DNA of 64,000 nucleotides, from NCBI RefSeq assembly GCF_024464595.1, contig NZ_JANHAW010000002.1:558001-622000 (forward strand), in the 5' to 3' direction. This document shows positions 8,291 to 17,002 of this stretch, in pieces (positions within the stretch are counted from its first letter, which is position 1; each line of letters begins with the position of its first letter). Source of the stretch: Halobellus litoreus. GTDB lineage: Archaea > Halobacteriota > Halobacteria > Halobacteriales > Haloferacaceae. Made by a program: the position numbers and the translations under genes. A model generated the notes under the pieces. It searched no databases and was not told where the DNA came from. It worked only from the letters and a program-made list of their open reading frames with translations.

Positions 8291-9616
8291 ATGACCGTCA
8301 CGATCGTCGGCTCCCAGCTCGGCGACGAGGGCAAGGGTGCGCTCGTCGACCTGTGGGGAGGCGACGCCGACGTCGTCGCCCGGTATCAGGGCGGCGACAA
8401 CGCAGGCCACACCGTCGTCGAGGGCGGCAACGAGTACAAGCTTTCGCTGGTGCCGAGCGGCGCCGTCCGCGACAAGGTCGGCGTGCTCGGAAACGGCTGC
8501 GTCGTCAATCCGAAGACGCTGTTCTCGGAGATCGACGACCTCCGCGACCGCGGCCTCGACCCCGACGTCCGCGTGGCCCGACGCGCACACGTGATTATGC
8601 CGTATCACCGCCGACTCGACGGCATCGAGGAGGAGGCCAAATCCGACTCCGACCTCGACGCCGGAACTACCGGGCGGGGAATCGGGCCGACCTACGAGGA
8701 CAAGGCCGGTCGCCGCGGCATCCGGGTCGGCGACCTGCTCGACCCGGCCGTGCTCCGCGACCGCCTCGAATACGTCGTTCCCCAGAAGCGCGCGCTGGCC
8801 GAGGACGTCTTCGGCGTCGATCCCGACGAGGCCTTCGACGTCGACGCCGTCTTCGAGGAGTACCGCGAGATCGGCGAGCGTTTGAAGGAAGAGTCGATGA
8901 CCGTCAACGCCGGGGAGTTCCTCGGCTCGCATCTGGACGACGGCGACGACGTCCTGTTCGAGGGCGCCCAGGGCACCTCGATCGACATCGACCACGGCAT
9001 CTACCCGTACGTCACCTCCTCGAACCCGACCGCCGGCGGCGCGGCCACCGGCACGGGCGTCGGGCCGACCGTCGTCGGCCGCGGCGAGGTCGTCGGCATC
9101 GTCAAGGCGTACCTCTCGCGCGTCGGCACCGGGCCGCTCCCGACGGAACTGACCGGCGGCGACGAGGACCTCGCGGACTACATCCGCGAGAAGGGCGGCG
9201 AGTTCGGCACCGTCACCGGCCGACCCCGCAGGATCGGCTGGCTCGACATCCCGATGCTCAGACACGCCGCTCGCGTGAACGGGTTCACCGGCATCGCCGT
9301 GAACCACATCGACGTGCTCGCCGGTCTCGACGAGGTGAAGGTGGGCCACTCCTACGACCTCGACGGCGAGGAACTGTTCACGATGCCCGCGACGACCGAA
9401 CGCTGGGGTCGCTGCGAACCGAACCTCCGCGAGTTCGAACCGTGGCCGGAGGTCGACTGGACGGCCGTCGCCGAGGATGGCTACGACGCGATTCCGGAGA
9501 ACGCTCAAGCGTATCTCGACTACGTCTCCGCGGAGGTCGATGCGCCGATCTACGCCATCGGCGTCGGCCCAGACCGTGCGGAGACGATCGAATTAGCGAA
9601 CCCCTTCGACGAGTAA
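8291..9616 (+). CDS. purA: adenylosuccinate synthetase
   Basis: 441 residues. Catalyses GTP-dependent ligation of IMP and aspartate to adenylosuccinate, the first committed step to AMP. The P-loop region GSQLGDEGKG (about 7-16) with the catalytic Asp, the GDNAGHTVV segment with the catalytic His, and TGRPRRIGWLD near the C-terminus are diagnostic. Length matches the family. The ATG at 8291 gives a proper N-terminus MTVTIVGSQ and has a TATA box at leaderless spacing; longer in-frame starts upstream are not supported. Confidence 0.97.
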   Translation: MTVTIVGSQLGDEGKGALVDLWGGDADVVARYQGGDNAGHTVVEGGNEYKLSLVPSGAVRDKVGVLGNGCVVNPKTLFSEIDDLRDRGLDPDVRVARRAHVIMPYHRRLDGIEEEAKSDSDLDAGTTGRGIGPTYEDKAGRRGIRVGDLLDPAVLRDRLEYVVPQKRALAEDVFGVDPDEAFDVDAVFEEYREIGERLKEESMTVNAGEFLGSHLDDGDDVLFEGAQGTSIDIDHGIYPYVTSSNPTAGGAATGTGVGPTVVGRGEVVGIVKAYLSRVGTGPLPTELTGGDEDLADYIREKGGEFGTVTGRPRRIGWLDIPMLRHAARVNGFTGIAVNHIDVLAGLDEVKVGHSYDLDGEELFTMPATTERWGRCEPNLREFEPWPEVDWTAVAEDGYDAIPENAQAYLDYVSAEVDAPIYAIGVGPDRAETIELANPFDE

Positions 9617-9637
9617 GCGAAGGTCGCGAACCCGTAG

Positions 9638-9645
9638 CCTTTTCA
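9638..9645 (+). promoter_or_regulatory. TATA box of the Trm112-like gene
   Basis: CCTTTTCA is centred about 28 nt before the ATG at 9670, so this small gene can be transcribed separately from purA. Confidence 0.45.
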
Positions 9646-9669
9646 CCGGCGCTTGCCTTCCGTAGCGTG

Positions 9670-9858
9670 ATGAAAGAGTCTCTGATGGACATCCTCTGTG
9701 ATCCCCTCGACAAGAGCGACCTCGAACTCGAAGTCGACGAGCGCGACGGCGAGGAGATCATCGAGGGCCGACTCATCGGAACCGTCACGGGCGAAGTGTA
9801 CCCCATCGAGGACGGCATTCCGAACCTGCTGCCGCCGGATATGCGCGACGAGGAGTAG
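9670..9858 (+). CDS. Trm112-like methyltransferase partner
   Basis: 62 residues, MKESLMDILCDPLDKSDLEL then GEVYPIEDGIPNLLPPDMR, the pattern of the Trm112/YcaR family. In archaea Trm112 is a small zinc-binding-fold activator that stabilises several SAM-dependent methyltransferases acting on tRNA, rRNA and release factor. Here only one N-terminal Cys (C10) remains, as is common in haloarchaeal forms. It lies 53 bases after purA and has its own TATA-like element. Confidence 0.85.
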   Translation: MKESLMDILCDPLDKSDLELEVDERDGEEIIEGRLIGTVTGEVYPIEDGIPNLLPPDMRDEE

Positions 9859-9878
9859 TCCCCGCGGCCGTCCCGACG

Positions 9879-11492
9879 TTACCGCCTGTTGAGCCACCAC
9901 CATCCGGCGACGAGGGCGACGACGGCGACCACGGCACCGACACCGAGAAGCGTCGAGTCGTCCGTTCCCTCCTCCTCGGTGACGGTCACCGGAACGACGG
10001 AGGCATCCAGTCGCACCGTTTCGCCGTCCGGCCGCTCCGCCGTGACGTTCAGCGACACCGAAGACTGCGTCGCGACAGCGTCCTCGGACACGGTAACCTC
10101 GAACGCGAGCGTCGCGGTCTCGCCCGGTCCGAGTTCCGGGACGTACGCGGTCCGCGACGCGGAGGAGAACGGATCCGTCACCTCGATCCGACCGCGAACG
10201 TCCGAGAGCGCCACGTCCTCGACGTTCCGAAGTCGAACGGTCAGTCGATTGTCCGAATCCACGTCGAAGGTCGCGTTTTCGGGGGCCACAGCCAGCCAGT
10301 CGCGTTCCGGCCGGAGCCGGACGGCGGGTTCGAGCGGGTCGCTCGTTCCGGGGTTCCCCCGGGCGTCGCGGTAGCGGACGGTCAGGTTCAGTTGCCGTCT
10401 CCCGGCCGACGCGCCGTCGCCGACGTCGACCTCGAAGGTGAAGTTGCGCCGGTCGCCGGGTGCGAGACGTCCCAGCGCGACTTCGCCGTCGACGGGGGCG
10501 ACGTGGGGGCTCGACGAGCGATAGACGAGGACGGCGCGTTCGACGGGGACCGGACCGCGGTTCCCGACTGTCCCGCTGATCGTTCCGGGTTCGCCGACGT
10601 ACAGGTCGCTCGACAGATTCCTGACGGCGAACGCGACCTCCGCCTGCGGCACGATTCCGGCGGTCAGTTCACGCGAGGCCCGCTGAACGCCGTCGACGTC
10701 CGTGTACGAGACCGTGGCCGCGACCGGGTACTCCCGTCGCACCGCGTCGGAAGCGACGCGCGCACGGAACTCGAAGGTGCGGTTCTCGCCCGGTTGCCAA
10801 GCGTCGCTGAACGCTCGCGCCTCGGCCGAGCCCCGGCCGAAGGTGAGCTCCTCGTCGGCGGACCGGAGACGCAGCGTCGCCTCGGACGCCGGTTCCGTCC
10901 CGACGTTTTCGACGGTCACGGCCACCGGTCCGACACCGCCGACGCGCGTGTTCGACGCCACGTCGACGACCTCGAACCGGGGGCGGTCACGGACCGTGAT
11001 CTCGATGAAGCGGGTGCGGGTGCGTTGGTAGTTCCGGAACTCCGGGTCGTCGGTTCCCGATCCGTACCGAACCGTCCGCGTGTAGCTGTAGCGGACGTCG
11101 ACCGGGAGTCGGTAGGTCCCCGGTCTCGCGTCCGCCGGAATCGTGAGCGACACCTCGAACGGCCCCACGGTGCCTTCGGGAACGTTGCCGGCGGGGATCC
11201 GACCGGTGTTGACCCTGATCGGGGAGGAACCGCTCCGAACCTCCGCGGTCAGCGCCCGGGCGGTGATGACGCGCTCGACGTACTCCGTCGGGCCGGCCTC
11301 CCGGATGATCCCGTCGTTCGTGACGTAGATCGGAATCGTCACCTCCTGGCCGGGGGCGACCCGGTTGTCGGGCGCCTGAATCGAGATCTCGGGCGAGCCC
11401 TCGACCTCTTCGACGATCGCGGTGGAAACCGGGACGCTCGAGAGCACGACGAGGAAGACGACCAGGCCGGTGAGACGGCGGGGGAGAGCCAT
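9879..11492 (-). CDS. exported NEW3/COG1361-type membrane-anchored protein
   Basis: 537 residues: a signal sequence (MALPRRLTGLVVFLVVLSSVPVSTA), repeated Ig-like domains of the NEW3/CARDB kind (segments such as GEPGTISGTVGNRGP and LRNVEDVALSDV), and a C-terminal anchor (about 515-535) ending WWWLNRR. Such COG1361 S-layer-like proteins sit outside the membrane; exact role unknown, perhaps cell-surface scaffolding or partner of an exporter. The ABC exporter genes are just upstream on the same strand. The nearest TATA box (11611-11620) is too far for a leaderless start at 11492; a 30-codon leader ORF fills the gap. A GTG at 11594 in frame would put 34 charged residues before the signal peptide and lies too close to the TATA box. 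Confidence 0.75.
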   Translation of the reverse strand: MALPRRLTGLVVFLVVLSSVPVSTAIVEEVEGSPEISIQAPDNRVAPGQEVTIPIYVTNDGIIREAGPTEYVERVITARALTAEVRSGSSPIRVNTGRIPAGNVPEGTVGPFEVSLTIPADARPGTYRLPVDVRYSYTRTVRYGSGTDDPEFRNYQRTRTRFIEITVRDRPRFEVVDVASNTRVGGVGPVAVTVENVGTEPASEATLRLRSADEELTFGRGSAEARAFSDAWQPGENRTFEFRARVASDAVRREYPVAATVSYTDVDGVQRASRELTAGIVPQAEVAFAVRNLSSDLYVGEPGTISGTVGNRGPVPVERAVLVYRSSSPHVAPVDGEVALGRLAPGDRRNFTFEVDVGDGASAGRRQLNLTVRYRDARGNPGTSDPLEPAVRLRPERDWLAVAPENATFDVDSDNRLTVRLRNVEDVALSDVRGRIEVTDPFSSASRTAYVPELGPGETATLAFEVTVSEDAVATQSSVSLNVTAERPDGETVRLDASVVPVTVTEEEGTDDSTLLGVGAVVAVVALVAGWWWLNRR

Positions 11493-11584
11493 CAGTCCGG
11501 TCTCCGGCCGGTCGGACGAGTCGTGGCCTCGGCGCACGCGGACCGCAACCGTGCGGCCGTCCGCCCTTCGGGCGTTCTGTCCAT
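11492..11584 (-). CDS. candidate 30-residue leader ORF coupled to the exported protein
   Basis: ATG at 11584 opens a 30-codon ORF (MDRTPEGRTAARLRSACAEA...) whose TGA stop shares its last base with the ATG of the exported protein (TGATG). The TATA box at 11611-11620 would start transcription about 5 nt before this ATG. The peptide is Arg-rich and lacks the acidic bias of its neighbours, so it may act by being translated rather than by its sequence. No homologue is known to me; it could be chance. Confidence 0.35.
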   Translation of the reverse strand: MDRTPEGRTAARLRSACAEATTRPTGRRPD

Positions 11585-11610
11585 CAGTACGCACAGACCA
11601 CGCGAACTCA

Positions 11611-11620
11611 GTTAAAATGT
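11611..11620 (-). promoter_or_regulatory. TATA box upstream of the leader ORF
   Basis: On the minus strand ACATTTTAAC, centred 31 nt before the ATG at 11584 and about 123 nt before the ATG of the main gene. Confidence 0.5.
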
Positions 11621-11646
11621 GTTGTGTGTGTCACGACGGGCGAGGC

Positions 11647-12438
11647 TCAGAGGTCGCGGGAGCGGAACCGGACCACGCTGAGAAAGAGGAGGAAGAGCGC
11701 GGCCGAGAGCAGCAGCAGCGCGTCGCCGACGGCGAGCGTCTCCCGGAGGAGTATCTCCGTGGGGTCGATGTACCGCGTCGGACTCACGTCGCCCAGCCAC
11801 TCGGTGTCGGTCCCGGCAGTGACGGAGTCGAGCAGAAACAGGAGGAAGACGGTCGCGATGCCGCCCAGTTGGGCGGTGCTCGCGCGGTCGACCGTGACCG
11901 AGAGCACCTGGCCGATGCCGAGACAGACCAGGTGATACGGGACCGAGAGCAGATGCACGGCGAGCAGATAGCGCGGATCGACCGGGTACCCGATCGCCAC
12001 CGTCCCGCCGAACACGACGAGCGGAATCAGGAGGTTGAGCAGGACGAGCGGCGTGAGTAGCGCGAGCGTCTTCTCGACGGCGACCTGCGTTCTCGACACC
12101 GGCGCCGCCAGAACCAGATACAGCCGCTTCGACTCGATGTCGCCGGCAAACGTCCCGCCGGCGGCGTACGCCATATACAGTCCGAGGAGCAGGACCCAGA
12201 TGAACTGGTACAGTTCACCGGCGACGAACCCTTCGATTGTCGAAAAGGACTCCACACCGAAGCCCTCGCGGACTGACTCTGGGTAGGCCTCCAGCAACGC
12301 GTCGAAGTCGGCCCCCGCCTCTGCGATCGACGGGTAGAGGTAGACGATCAACAGCGAAAACAGCGACAGGAGGACTGTCAGCGCGACGGCCCCCCGCACC
12401 CGCTGGCGAGCCTCGTATCGCGTCGTCTCAAACCGCAT
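11647..12438 (-). CDS. ABC-2 type transporter permease
   Basis: 263 residues with six predicted membrane spans. The N-terminal MRFETTRYEARQRVRG is the usual cytosolic helix of ABC-2 permeases, and GDIESKRLYLVLAAPVSRTQ is the conserved loop between spans. It forms an exporter with the ATPase encoded immediately upstream, whose 3' end it overlaps by 11 bases. Substrate unknown. An in-frame extension upstream would be coded inside the ATPase gene and was not used. Confidence 0.85.
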   Translation of the reverse strand: MRFETTRYEARQRVRGAVALTVLLSLFSLLIVYLYPSIAEAGADFDALLEAYPESVREGFGVESFSTIEGFVAGELYQFIWVLLLGLYMAYAAGGTFAGDIESKRLYLVLAAPVSRTQVAVEKTLALLTPLVLLNLLIPLVVFGGTVAIGYPVDPRYLLAVHLLSVPYHLVCLGIGQVLSVTVDRASTAQLGGIATVFLLFLLDSVTAGTDTEWLGDVSPTRYIDPTEILLRETLAVGDALLLLSAALFLLFLSVVRFRSRDL

Positions 12439-13363
12439 CGCGTTCCTCCTCCGCTCCTCGCTCCTCCTCTGCTCCTCGCTCCTCCTTTGTACCCCCGTAG
12501 AAGTGCATAAAGACCTCCTCGATCGGCGGTTCGTCGATCTCGACGTCAATCACCCGATGGGCGGACAGTTCCGCGAACAGATCGTTGTAGTCGCCGGTAA
12601 ACGTGAACTGCGCCTCGCGGCCCTCCGATTCGAAGTCGACGACGCCGTCGAGGTCGATTTCGTCGGCCGTCAGCGGGGTCTCGGTGTGAACGCGAACGCG
12701 CTTGCCGCCCCGTTCGAGGAGGTCGCCGACGTGCTCGACCGTGACGAGTCGACCGTCCCTGATGATCCCGACGCGGTCGCAGACGCGCCGGACCTCGCCG
12801 AGGACGTGCGAGGAGAAGAAGACCGTCTTCCCGTCCGCGCGCTCCTCGCGGAGAAACCGGTTGAACGCCTCCTGTTTGAGCGGGTCCAGCCCCGACGTGG
12901 GCTCGTCCATCACGATCAGGTCGGGGTCGTGCATAAACGCCTGCACGATCCCCAGCATCTGTTTGTTGCCCGTCGAGTACTCTCTGATCTTCCGTTCCAG
13001 CGGCGGCCTGAACAGTTCGAGGAGTTCCTCGCGCCGCGCGTCGCCCTTGAGACGACCCTGGTAGTCCAGAAACGCGCCGCCCGTAACCGCGTCGTTGAAC
13101 GCGGGTTCGCCCGGGAGAAAGCCGATCCGGCCGCGTACCTTTCGGAGGGCACGCGTGTCGCGAACGTCCGCACCGAGGACCGTCGCCGTCCCCTCGGTCG
13201 GCGTCTGGAACCCCATCAGCTGCCGGATCGTCGTCGACTTGCCGGACCCGTTCGGGCCCAGGTAGCCGAATATTTCGCCGTGATCGATCGAGAATTCGAG
13301 GCGGTCGTTGGCCACCGTCTCCCCGTACGCCTTCGTCAGCCCTCGGACCTCGATCGCCGCCAT
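12428..13363 (-). CDS. ABC transporter ATP-binding protein
   Basis: 311 residues: Walker A GPNGSGKST (about 37-45), Q-loop region, signature YSTGNKQ in place of the usual LSGGQ (the SGG is replaced by STGN, a common variant in this exporter group), Walker B LIVMDEPTSGLDP and the H-loop FFSSHVL. It drives the ABC-2 permease encoded downstream. The C-terminal tail is a tandem EERGAE repeat encoded by 18-bp DNA repeats. The start at MAAIEV is chosen because the preceding 48 codons are arginine/proline-rich and lack acidic character. Confidence 0.88.
   Translation of the reverse strand: MAAIEVRGLTKAYGETVANDRLEFSIDHGEIFGYLGPNGSGKSTTIRQLMGFQTPTEGTATVLGADVRDTRALRKVRGRIGFLPGEPAFNDAVTGGAFLDYQGRLKGDARREELLELFRPPLERKIREYSTGNKQMLGIVQAFMHDPDLIVMDEPTSGLDPLKQEAFNRFLREERADGKTVFFSSHVLGEVRRVCDRVGIIRDGRLVTVEHVGDLLERGGKRVRVHTETPLTADEIDLDGVVDFESEGREAQFTFTGDYNDLFAELSAHRVIDVEIDEPPIEEVFMHFYGGTKEERGAEEERGAEEERDAV
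12444..12489 (-). repeat. 18-bp tandem repeat at the end of the ABC ATPase gene
   Basis: Two near-identical units (TCCTCCTCYGCTCCTCGC at 12444-12461 and 12462-12479, plus-strand reading) and a partial third. They encode the EERGAE repeats of the ATPase tail and end just before the overlapping permease start. Confidence 0.8.
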
Positions 13364-13511
13364 CGTATCGGAGCATATGTCACCGACGTATAAAATACGC
13401 CCCTCCGGACGACGCCACCGACGACCGGCACGCGGATTTCGCCTCGCTGGCGCCGCAAACGGCTTCGATTCAGCCTGAACGTTTTTACTCGTCGGCGTCG
13501 TTGTCATCGAC

Positions 13512-14426
13512 GTGTCAGAATCGCTCCGGGTGGAACTGAACCGCGAGGCCGTTCACGCCATCGACGCCCCCGACGCGTTCACCGCTGAGGGGCCGTTCCA
13601 CATCGAACTCCACAACGCGGGCGGTGCGGTCCACGTCCACCTCCACCTCGACGACGACCTCTCGCGCGTCTCACGGCTCGACGACGTGAATCACTACGTC
13701 GAGGAGGGCGCGACGAAGCGGGTTCCGGTCGGCGTCCTCCCGAACCGTGATTCCCGCAGGGGTCGACTCAAGATCGTCTCCGGATACGGCGCGGAGGAGG
13801 CGTACGTGAGTCTGACGGTCGTTCCGAAGTCGAACCGGCGGGCCGCCTCCGGAGGGAACCGGCGAAAGGATTCGGGGAGTGGTTCAGGGAGCGATGCGGC
13901 GCGTCGCTCACCGGGTGCGAACGACTCGCGGAGCGGTGAGACGGCGACGGCAGATCGGACCGGCGAGGCGGATCAGGAGGCCGCGACCGGCGGGGCGGGG
14001 ACGATCGGCAGAACAGCGGTGAACGACGGGAGGGCGACGACCGGTGGGACGGGGACGGCGAACCGGCCGTCTCCGACGGTCCGGAACGACGACGGCGGTG
14101 CCGATCACGGGAGCAGCGTCGACCGGGACGCCGGTCCCGCCGACGCCTCGATGGAGTCGGAGGTCAGTGCGTCGCAGAGCGGATCACGCCCCCAGTCAGC
14201 GTCGGAAGGGCAGAGAGACGCCCTCGGACTCGACTCGCTCGGGGACGTCGTCGCCGACGGCTGGCGCAAATCGCCGGAAGCAGTCACGTTCCTCGCGCTG
14301 GCCCTCGTGGCAGTGGTCGTCGGCGGCGGCGTGATCGCCGTCGTCGACGAACTTCTCTTGGCACTCGTCGTCGCGGCGGTCGTCGCGGGCGCCGTCGCGG
14401 TCGCCGGGTGGCTCCTGCTACAGTGA
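13512..14426 (+). CDS. haloarchaeal membrane-anchored protein (DUF7524-like)
   Basis: 304 residues starting at GTG. The N-terminal domain (1-100) is beta-rich (MSESLRVELNREAVHAID, then VHVHLHLDDDL), followed by a Gly/Ser/Thr-rich disordered linker (105-235) and two C-terminal membrane segments (about 257-304). From memory this is the DUF7524 family of unknown function. The N-terminal domain is probably cytosolic with a C-terminal hairpin anchor, or the reverse; topology is uncertain. It is divergent from the ABC exporter genes. Confidence 0.75.
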   Translation: MSESLRVELNREAVHAIDAPDAFTAEGPFHIELHNAGGAVHVHLHLDDDLSRVSRLDDVNHYVEEGATKRVPVGVLPNRDSRRGRLKIVSGYGAEEAYVSLTVVPKSNRRAASGGNRRKDSGSGSGSDAARRSPGANDSRSGETATADRTGEADQEAATGGAGTIGRTAVNDGRATTGGTGTANRPSPTVRNDDGGADHGSSVDRDAGPADASMESEVSASQSGSRPQSASEGQRDALGLDSLGDVVADGWRKSPEAVTFLALALVAVVVGGGVIAVVDELLLALVVAAVVAGAVAVAGWLLLQ

Positions 14427-14485
14427 CCCCCGCATAGATCTGGACCACGCGAACAGGCTCGACGCCGTCGACGACCGCCCGCTCC

Positions 14486-14620
14486 TCACTGGAGGTACGA
14501 CGGATCCTCGGCGTCGCAGTTCTCCTCGTGGGCCTTCGCGTCCCGCTCGTCGTCGAGCAACAGTCCGCACTCGTCACACTGGTACCACGTCCCTCCGTCC
14601 CGCTCGACGGTCGACACCAT
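14486..14620 (-). CDS. 44-residue zinc-finger protein (DUF7128-like)
   Basis: MVSTVERDGGTWYQCDECGL followed by HEENCD: a CxxC...HxxxxC arrangement for one zinc ion, as in small haloarchaeal zinc-finger proteins (DUF7128 from memory). Possible upstream GTG at 14632 gives four more residues. Likely nucleic-acid or protein binding; function unknown. Convergent with the DUF7524-like gene. Confidence 0.75.
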   Translation of the reverse strand: MVSTVERDGGTWYQCDECGLLLDDERDAKAHEENCDAEDPSYLQ

Positions 14621-14742
14621 ATCGTGAGACACGTTGTCACGACTCAAAACGCTTCCCCCCAGAGGCGTGCGGGCCCGATTCGACCGGCGTCGTCCGGGGA
14701 CAGGCGGGCAAGACAAAAGAGCGGTCGAACCGAAGCGGGGGT

Positions 14743-16986
14743 ATGAGCGCGGACGACACCCTCGAACTGACCGTTCGGGGGGCGGAAAAGCGGGACGCCG
14801 GGCGAGGGATCGCGCGGCTCCCCGAACCGGCGCGACGGCGACTGGGCGTCCTCAGCGGCGACACCGTCGTCGTGGCGGGCGAGAGAGAGACCGTCGCGAA
14901 GGTGTGGCCGGCCGGCGGCGACGTGCCGACCGACGTCGTCCTCGTCGACGCCGACACGCGGACGAACGCCGGGGCGAAGATCGGCGCGACCGTCAGCGTC
15001 CGGAAGGTCGACGTCGACGACGCCGACTCGGTGACGCTGTCGATGCCCGACGACGTGGCCTTCGCGGACGACGACCGGGCGGTCGAACTGATCAAGCGGG
15101 CGATCCGCGACCGGCCGATCAAGCCCGGCGGCCAGATCCACTTCGAGACGCTGAGCGACGACCCGTTCGTCGTCTCGGAGACGTCGCCGGAGGGGATGGT
15201 CCGCGTCACCGAGGAGACGGAACTCCGACTGAGCCGCGAGGGGCGGTTGAGCCGCGTCGTCACCTCCATCTCGGAGGGCGTTCGCGGCTCCGGCGGCGGC
15301 CGGGGACCCAGCGACGGCGACGGTGGCGGAGCGGGCGGTCGCGGCGGTCGAAGCGGTGGCGCGGGCGGCGTCGCGACCGCCGACAGCGGCGTGTCGGTCA
15401 CCTACGAGGATATCGGCGGCCTCGACGAGGAACTCGACCTCGTCAGGGAGATGATCGAACTGCCGCTCTCGGAGCCGGAGGTGTTCGCCCACCTCGGGAT
15501 CGACCCGCCGAAGGGCGTGCTCCTGCACGGGCCGCCCGGGACCGGGAAGACGCTCATCGCGAAGGCCGTCGCCAACGAGGTCGACGCGACGTTCGTCGAC
15601 GTCTCCGGGCCGGAGATCATGTCGAAGTACAAGGGCGAGTCCGAGGAGAAACTCAGGGAGAAGTTCACCGACGCCCGCGAGAACGCGCCGGCGATCGTCT
15701 TCTTCGACGAGATCGACTCGATCGCGAGCAAGCGCGACGACGGCGGCGACGTCGAGAACCGCGTCGTCGGGCAGTTGCTCTCGCTGATGGACGGCCTCGA
15801 CGCCCGCGGCGACGTCGTCGTCATCGGCGCGACAAACCGCGTCGACACGCTCGATCCCGCGCTGCGCCGCGGCGGCCGCTTCGACCGCGAGATCGAGATC
15901 GGCGTCCCCAACGAGCAGGGCCGGCGGGAGATCCTCGACGTCCACACGCGACGGATGCCCCTCGCCGACGACGTCGACGTGGACCGACTGGCCGCGCGGA
16001 CGCACGGCTTCGTCGGCGCGGACCTCGAATCGCTGACGACCGAGGCGGCGATGATCGCGCTCCGCCGGGGCCGCCGAGCGGACGCCGCGGCTCCGATCAC
16101 CGGGCTGGAGGTGACCCGTGCGGACTTCGAGGCCGCGATGGCCGCGGTCGAACCCTCGGCGATGCGGGAGTACGTCGCGGAGTCGCCGACGACGACGTTC
16201 GACGACGTCGGCGGCCTCGACGACGCGAAGCGGACGCTCGAACGCGCGGTGACGTGGCCGCTGACGTACGGACCGCTGTTCGACGCAGCGAAGGCGGACC
16301 CGCCCACGGGCGTCCTCCTCCACGGCCCGCCGGGGACCGGCAAGACGCTCCTGGCTCGCGCCATCGCCGGCGAGAGCGGCGTCAACTTCGTGCAGGTCGC
16401 CGGCCCCGAACTGCTGGACCGCTACGTGGGCGAGTCGGAGAAGGCGGTACGAGAGGTGTTCGAGCGCGCGAGACAGGCCGCCCCGGCGATCGTCTTCTTC
16501 GACGAGATCGACGCGGTCGCGACGAACCGCGACGCGGCGAGCGGCGACTCCGGCGTCGGCGAGCGGGTGGTCTCACAACTCCTGACCGAACTCGATCGGC
16601 TGGCCGACCACCCGAACCTCGTCGTCCTCGCGGCGACGAATCGGAAGGCAGCGCTCGATCCAGCCCTCCTGCGACCCGGGCGCTTGGAGTCCCACGTCGA
16701 GGTCCCCGCGCCGGACGAGGCGGCCCGACGCGAGATACTCGACGTCCACCTGGACGGCAAGCCGCTGGCCGACGACGTCGACCGCGACGAACTCGCCGCG
16801 GCCACCGAGGGCTACTCGGGCGCGGACGTCGCCGCCGTCGTCCGCGAGGCGTCGATGCGCGCGATCGAACGCGTCGCGGCGGCCTACGAGGGAGAGACGG
16901 CCAACGAGCACGCCGGCGAGGTCGTCGTCTCCAGAGATGATTTCGAAGCTGCGCTGGAGGCGGTCGGGCCGTCAGGTGAGTCTTAG
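14743..16986 (+). CDS. cdc48: CDC48/VAT-family AAA+ ATPase
   Basis: 747 residues. The N-terminal double-psi barrel and four-stranded barrel (1-170, with IKPGGQIHFETL) are followed by two AAA+ modules: D1 with GPPGTGKT near 263-270 and FFDEIDS, and D2 with GPPGTGKT near 528-535 and FFDEIDA. The protein unfolds substrates for the proteasome in archaea. Before D1 there is a glycine-rich linker of about 28 residues that is longer than usual. D1 and D2 both keep Walker A, Walker B and arginine fingers. A single ATG start fits the family N-terminus. Confidence 0.95.
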   Translation: MSADDTLELTVRGAEKRDAGRGIARLPEPARRRLGVLSGDTVVVAGERETVAKVWPAGGDVPTDVVLVDADTRTNAGAKIGATVSVRKVDVDDADSVTLSMPDDVAFADDDRAVELIKRAIRDRPIKPGGQIHFETLSDDPFVVSETSPEGMVRVTEETELRLSREGRLSRVVTSISEGVRGSGGGRGPSDGDGGGAGGRGGRSGGAGGVATADSGVSVTYEDIGGLDEELDLVREMIELPLSEPEVFAHLGIDPPKGVLLHGPPGTGKTLIAKAVANEVDATFVDVSGPEIMSKYKGESEEKLREKFTDARENAPAIVFFDEIDSIASKRDDGGDVENRVVGQLLSLMDGLDARGDVVVIGATNRVDTLDPALRRGGRFDREIEIGVPNEQGRREILDVHTRRMPLADDVDVDRLAARTHGFVGADLESLTTEAAMIALRRGRRADAAAPITGLEVTRADFEAAMAAVEPSAMREYVAESPTTTFDDVGGLDDAKRTLERAVTWPLTYGPLFDAAKADPPTGVLLHGPPGTGKTLLARAIAGESGVNFVQVAGPELLDRYVGESEKAVREVFERARQAAPAIVFFDEIDAVATNRDAASGDSGVGERVVSQLLTELDRLADHPNLVVLAATNRKAALDPALLRPGRLESHVEVPAPDEAARREILDVHLDGKPLADDVDRDELAAATEGYSGADVAAVVREASMRAIERVAAAYEGETANEHAGEVVVSRDDFEAALEAVGPSGES

Positions 16987-17002
16987 GCGGGGCGATCGAA
17001 CC

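Noticed and set aside
8003-9508. Long N-terminal extension of the winged-helix gene (603 codons in total)
   Set aside because: The extension is antisense to purA; a TATA box fixes the start at 8002.
14644-16323. 559-codon open frame on the minus strand
   Set aside because: It is antisense to cdc48, is Arg/Val/Asp-rich without domain motifs, and is a by-product of high GC codon usage.
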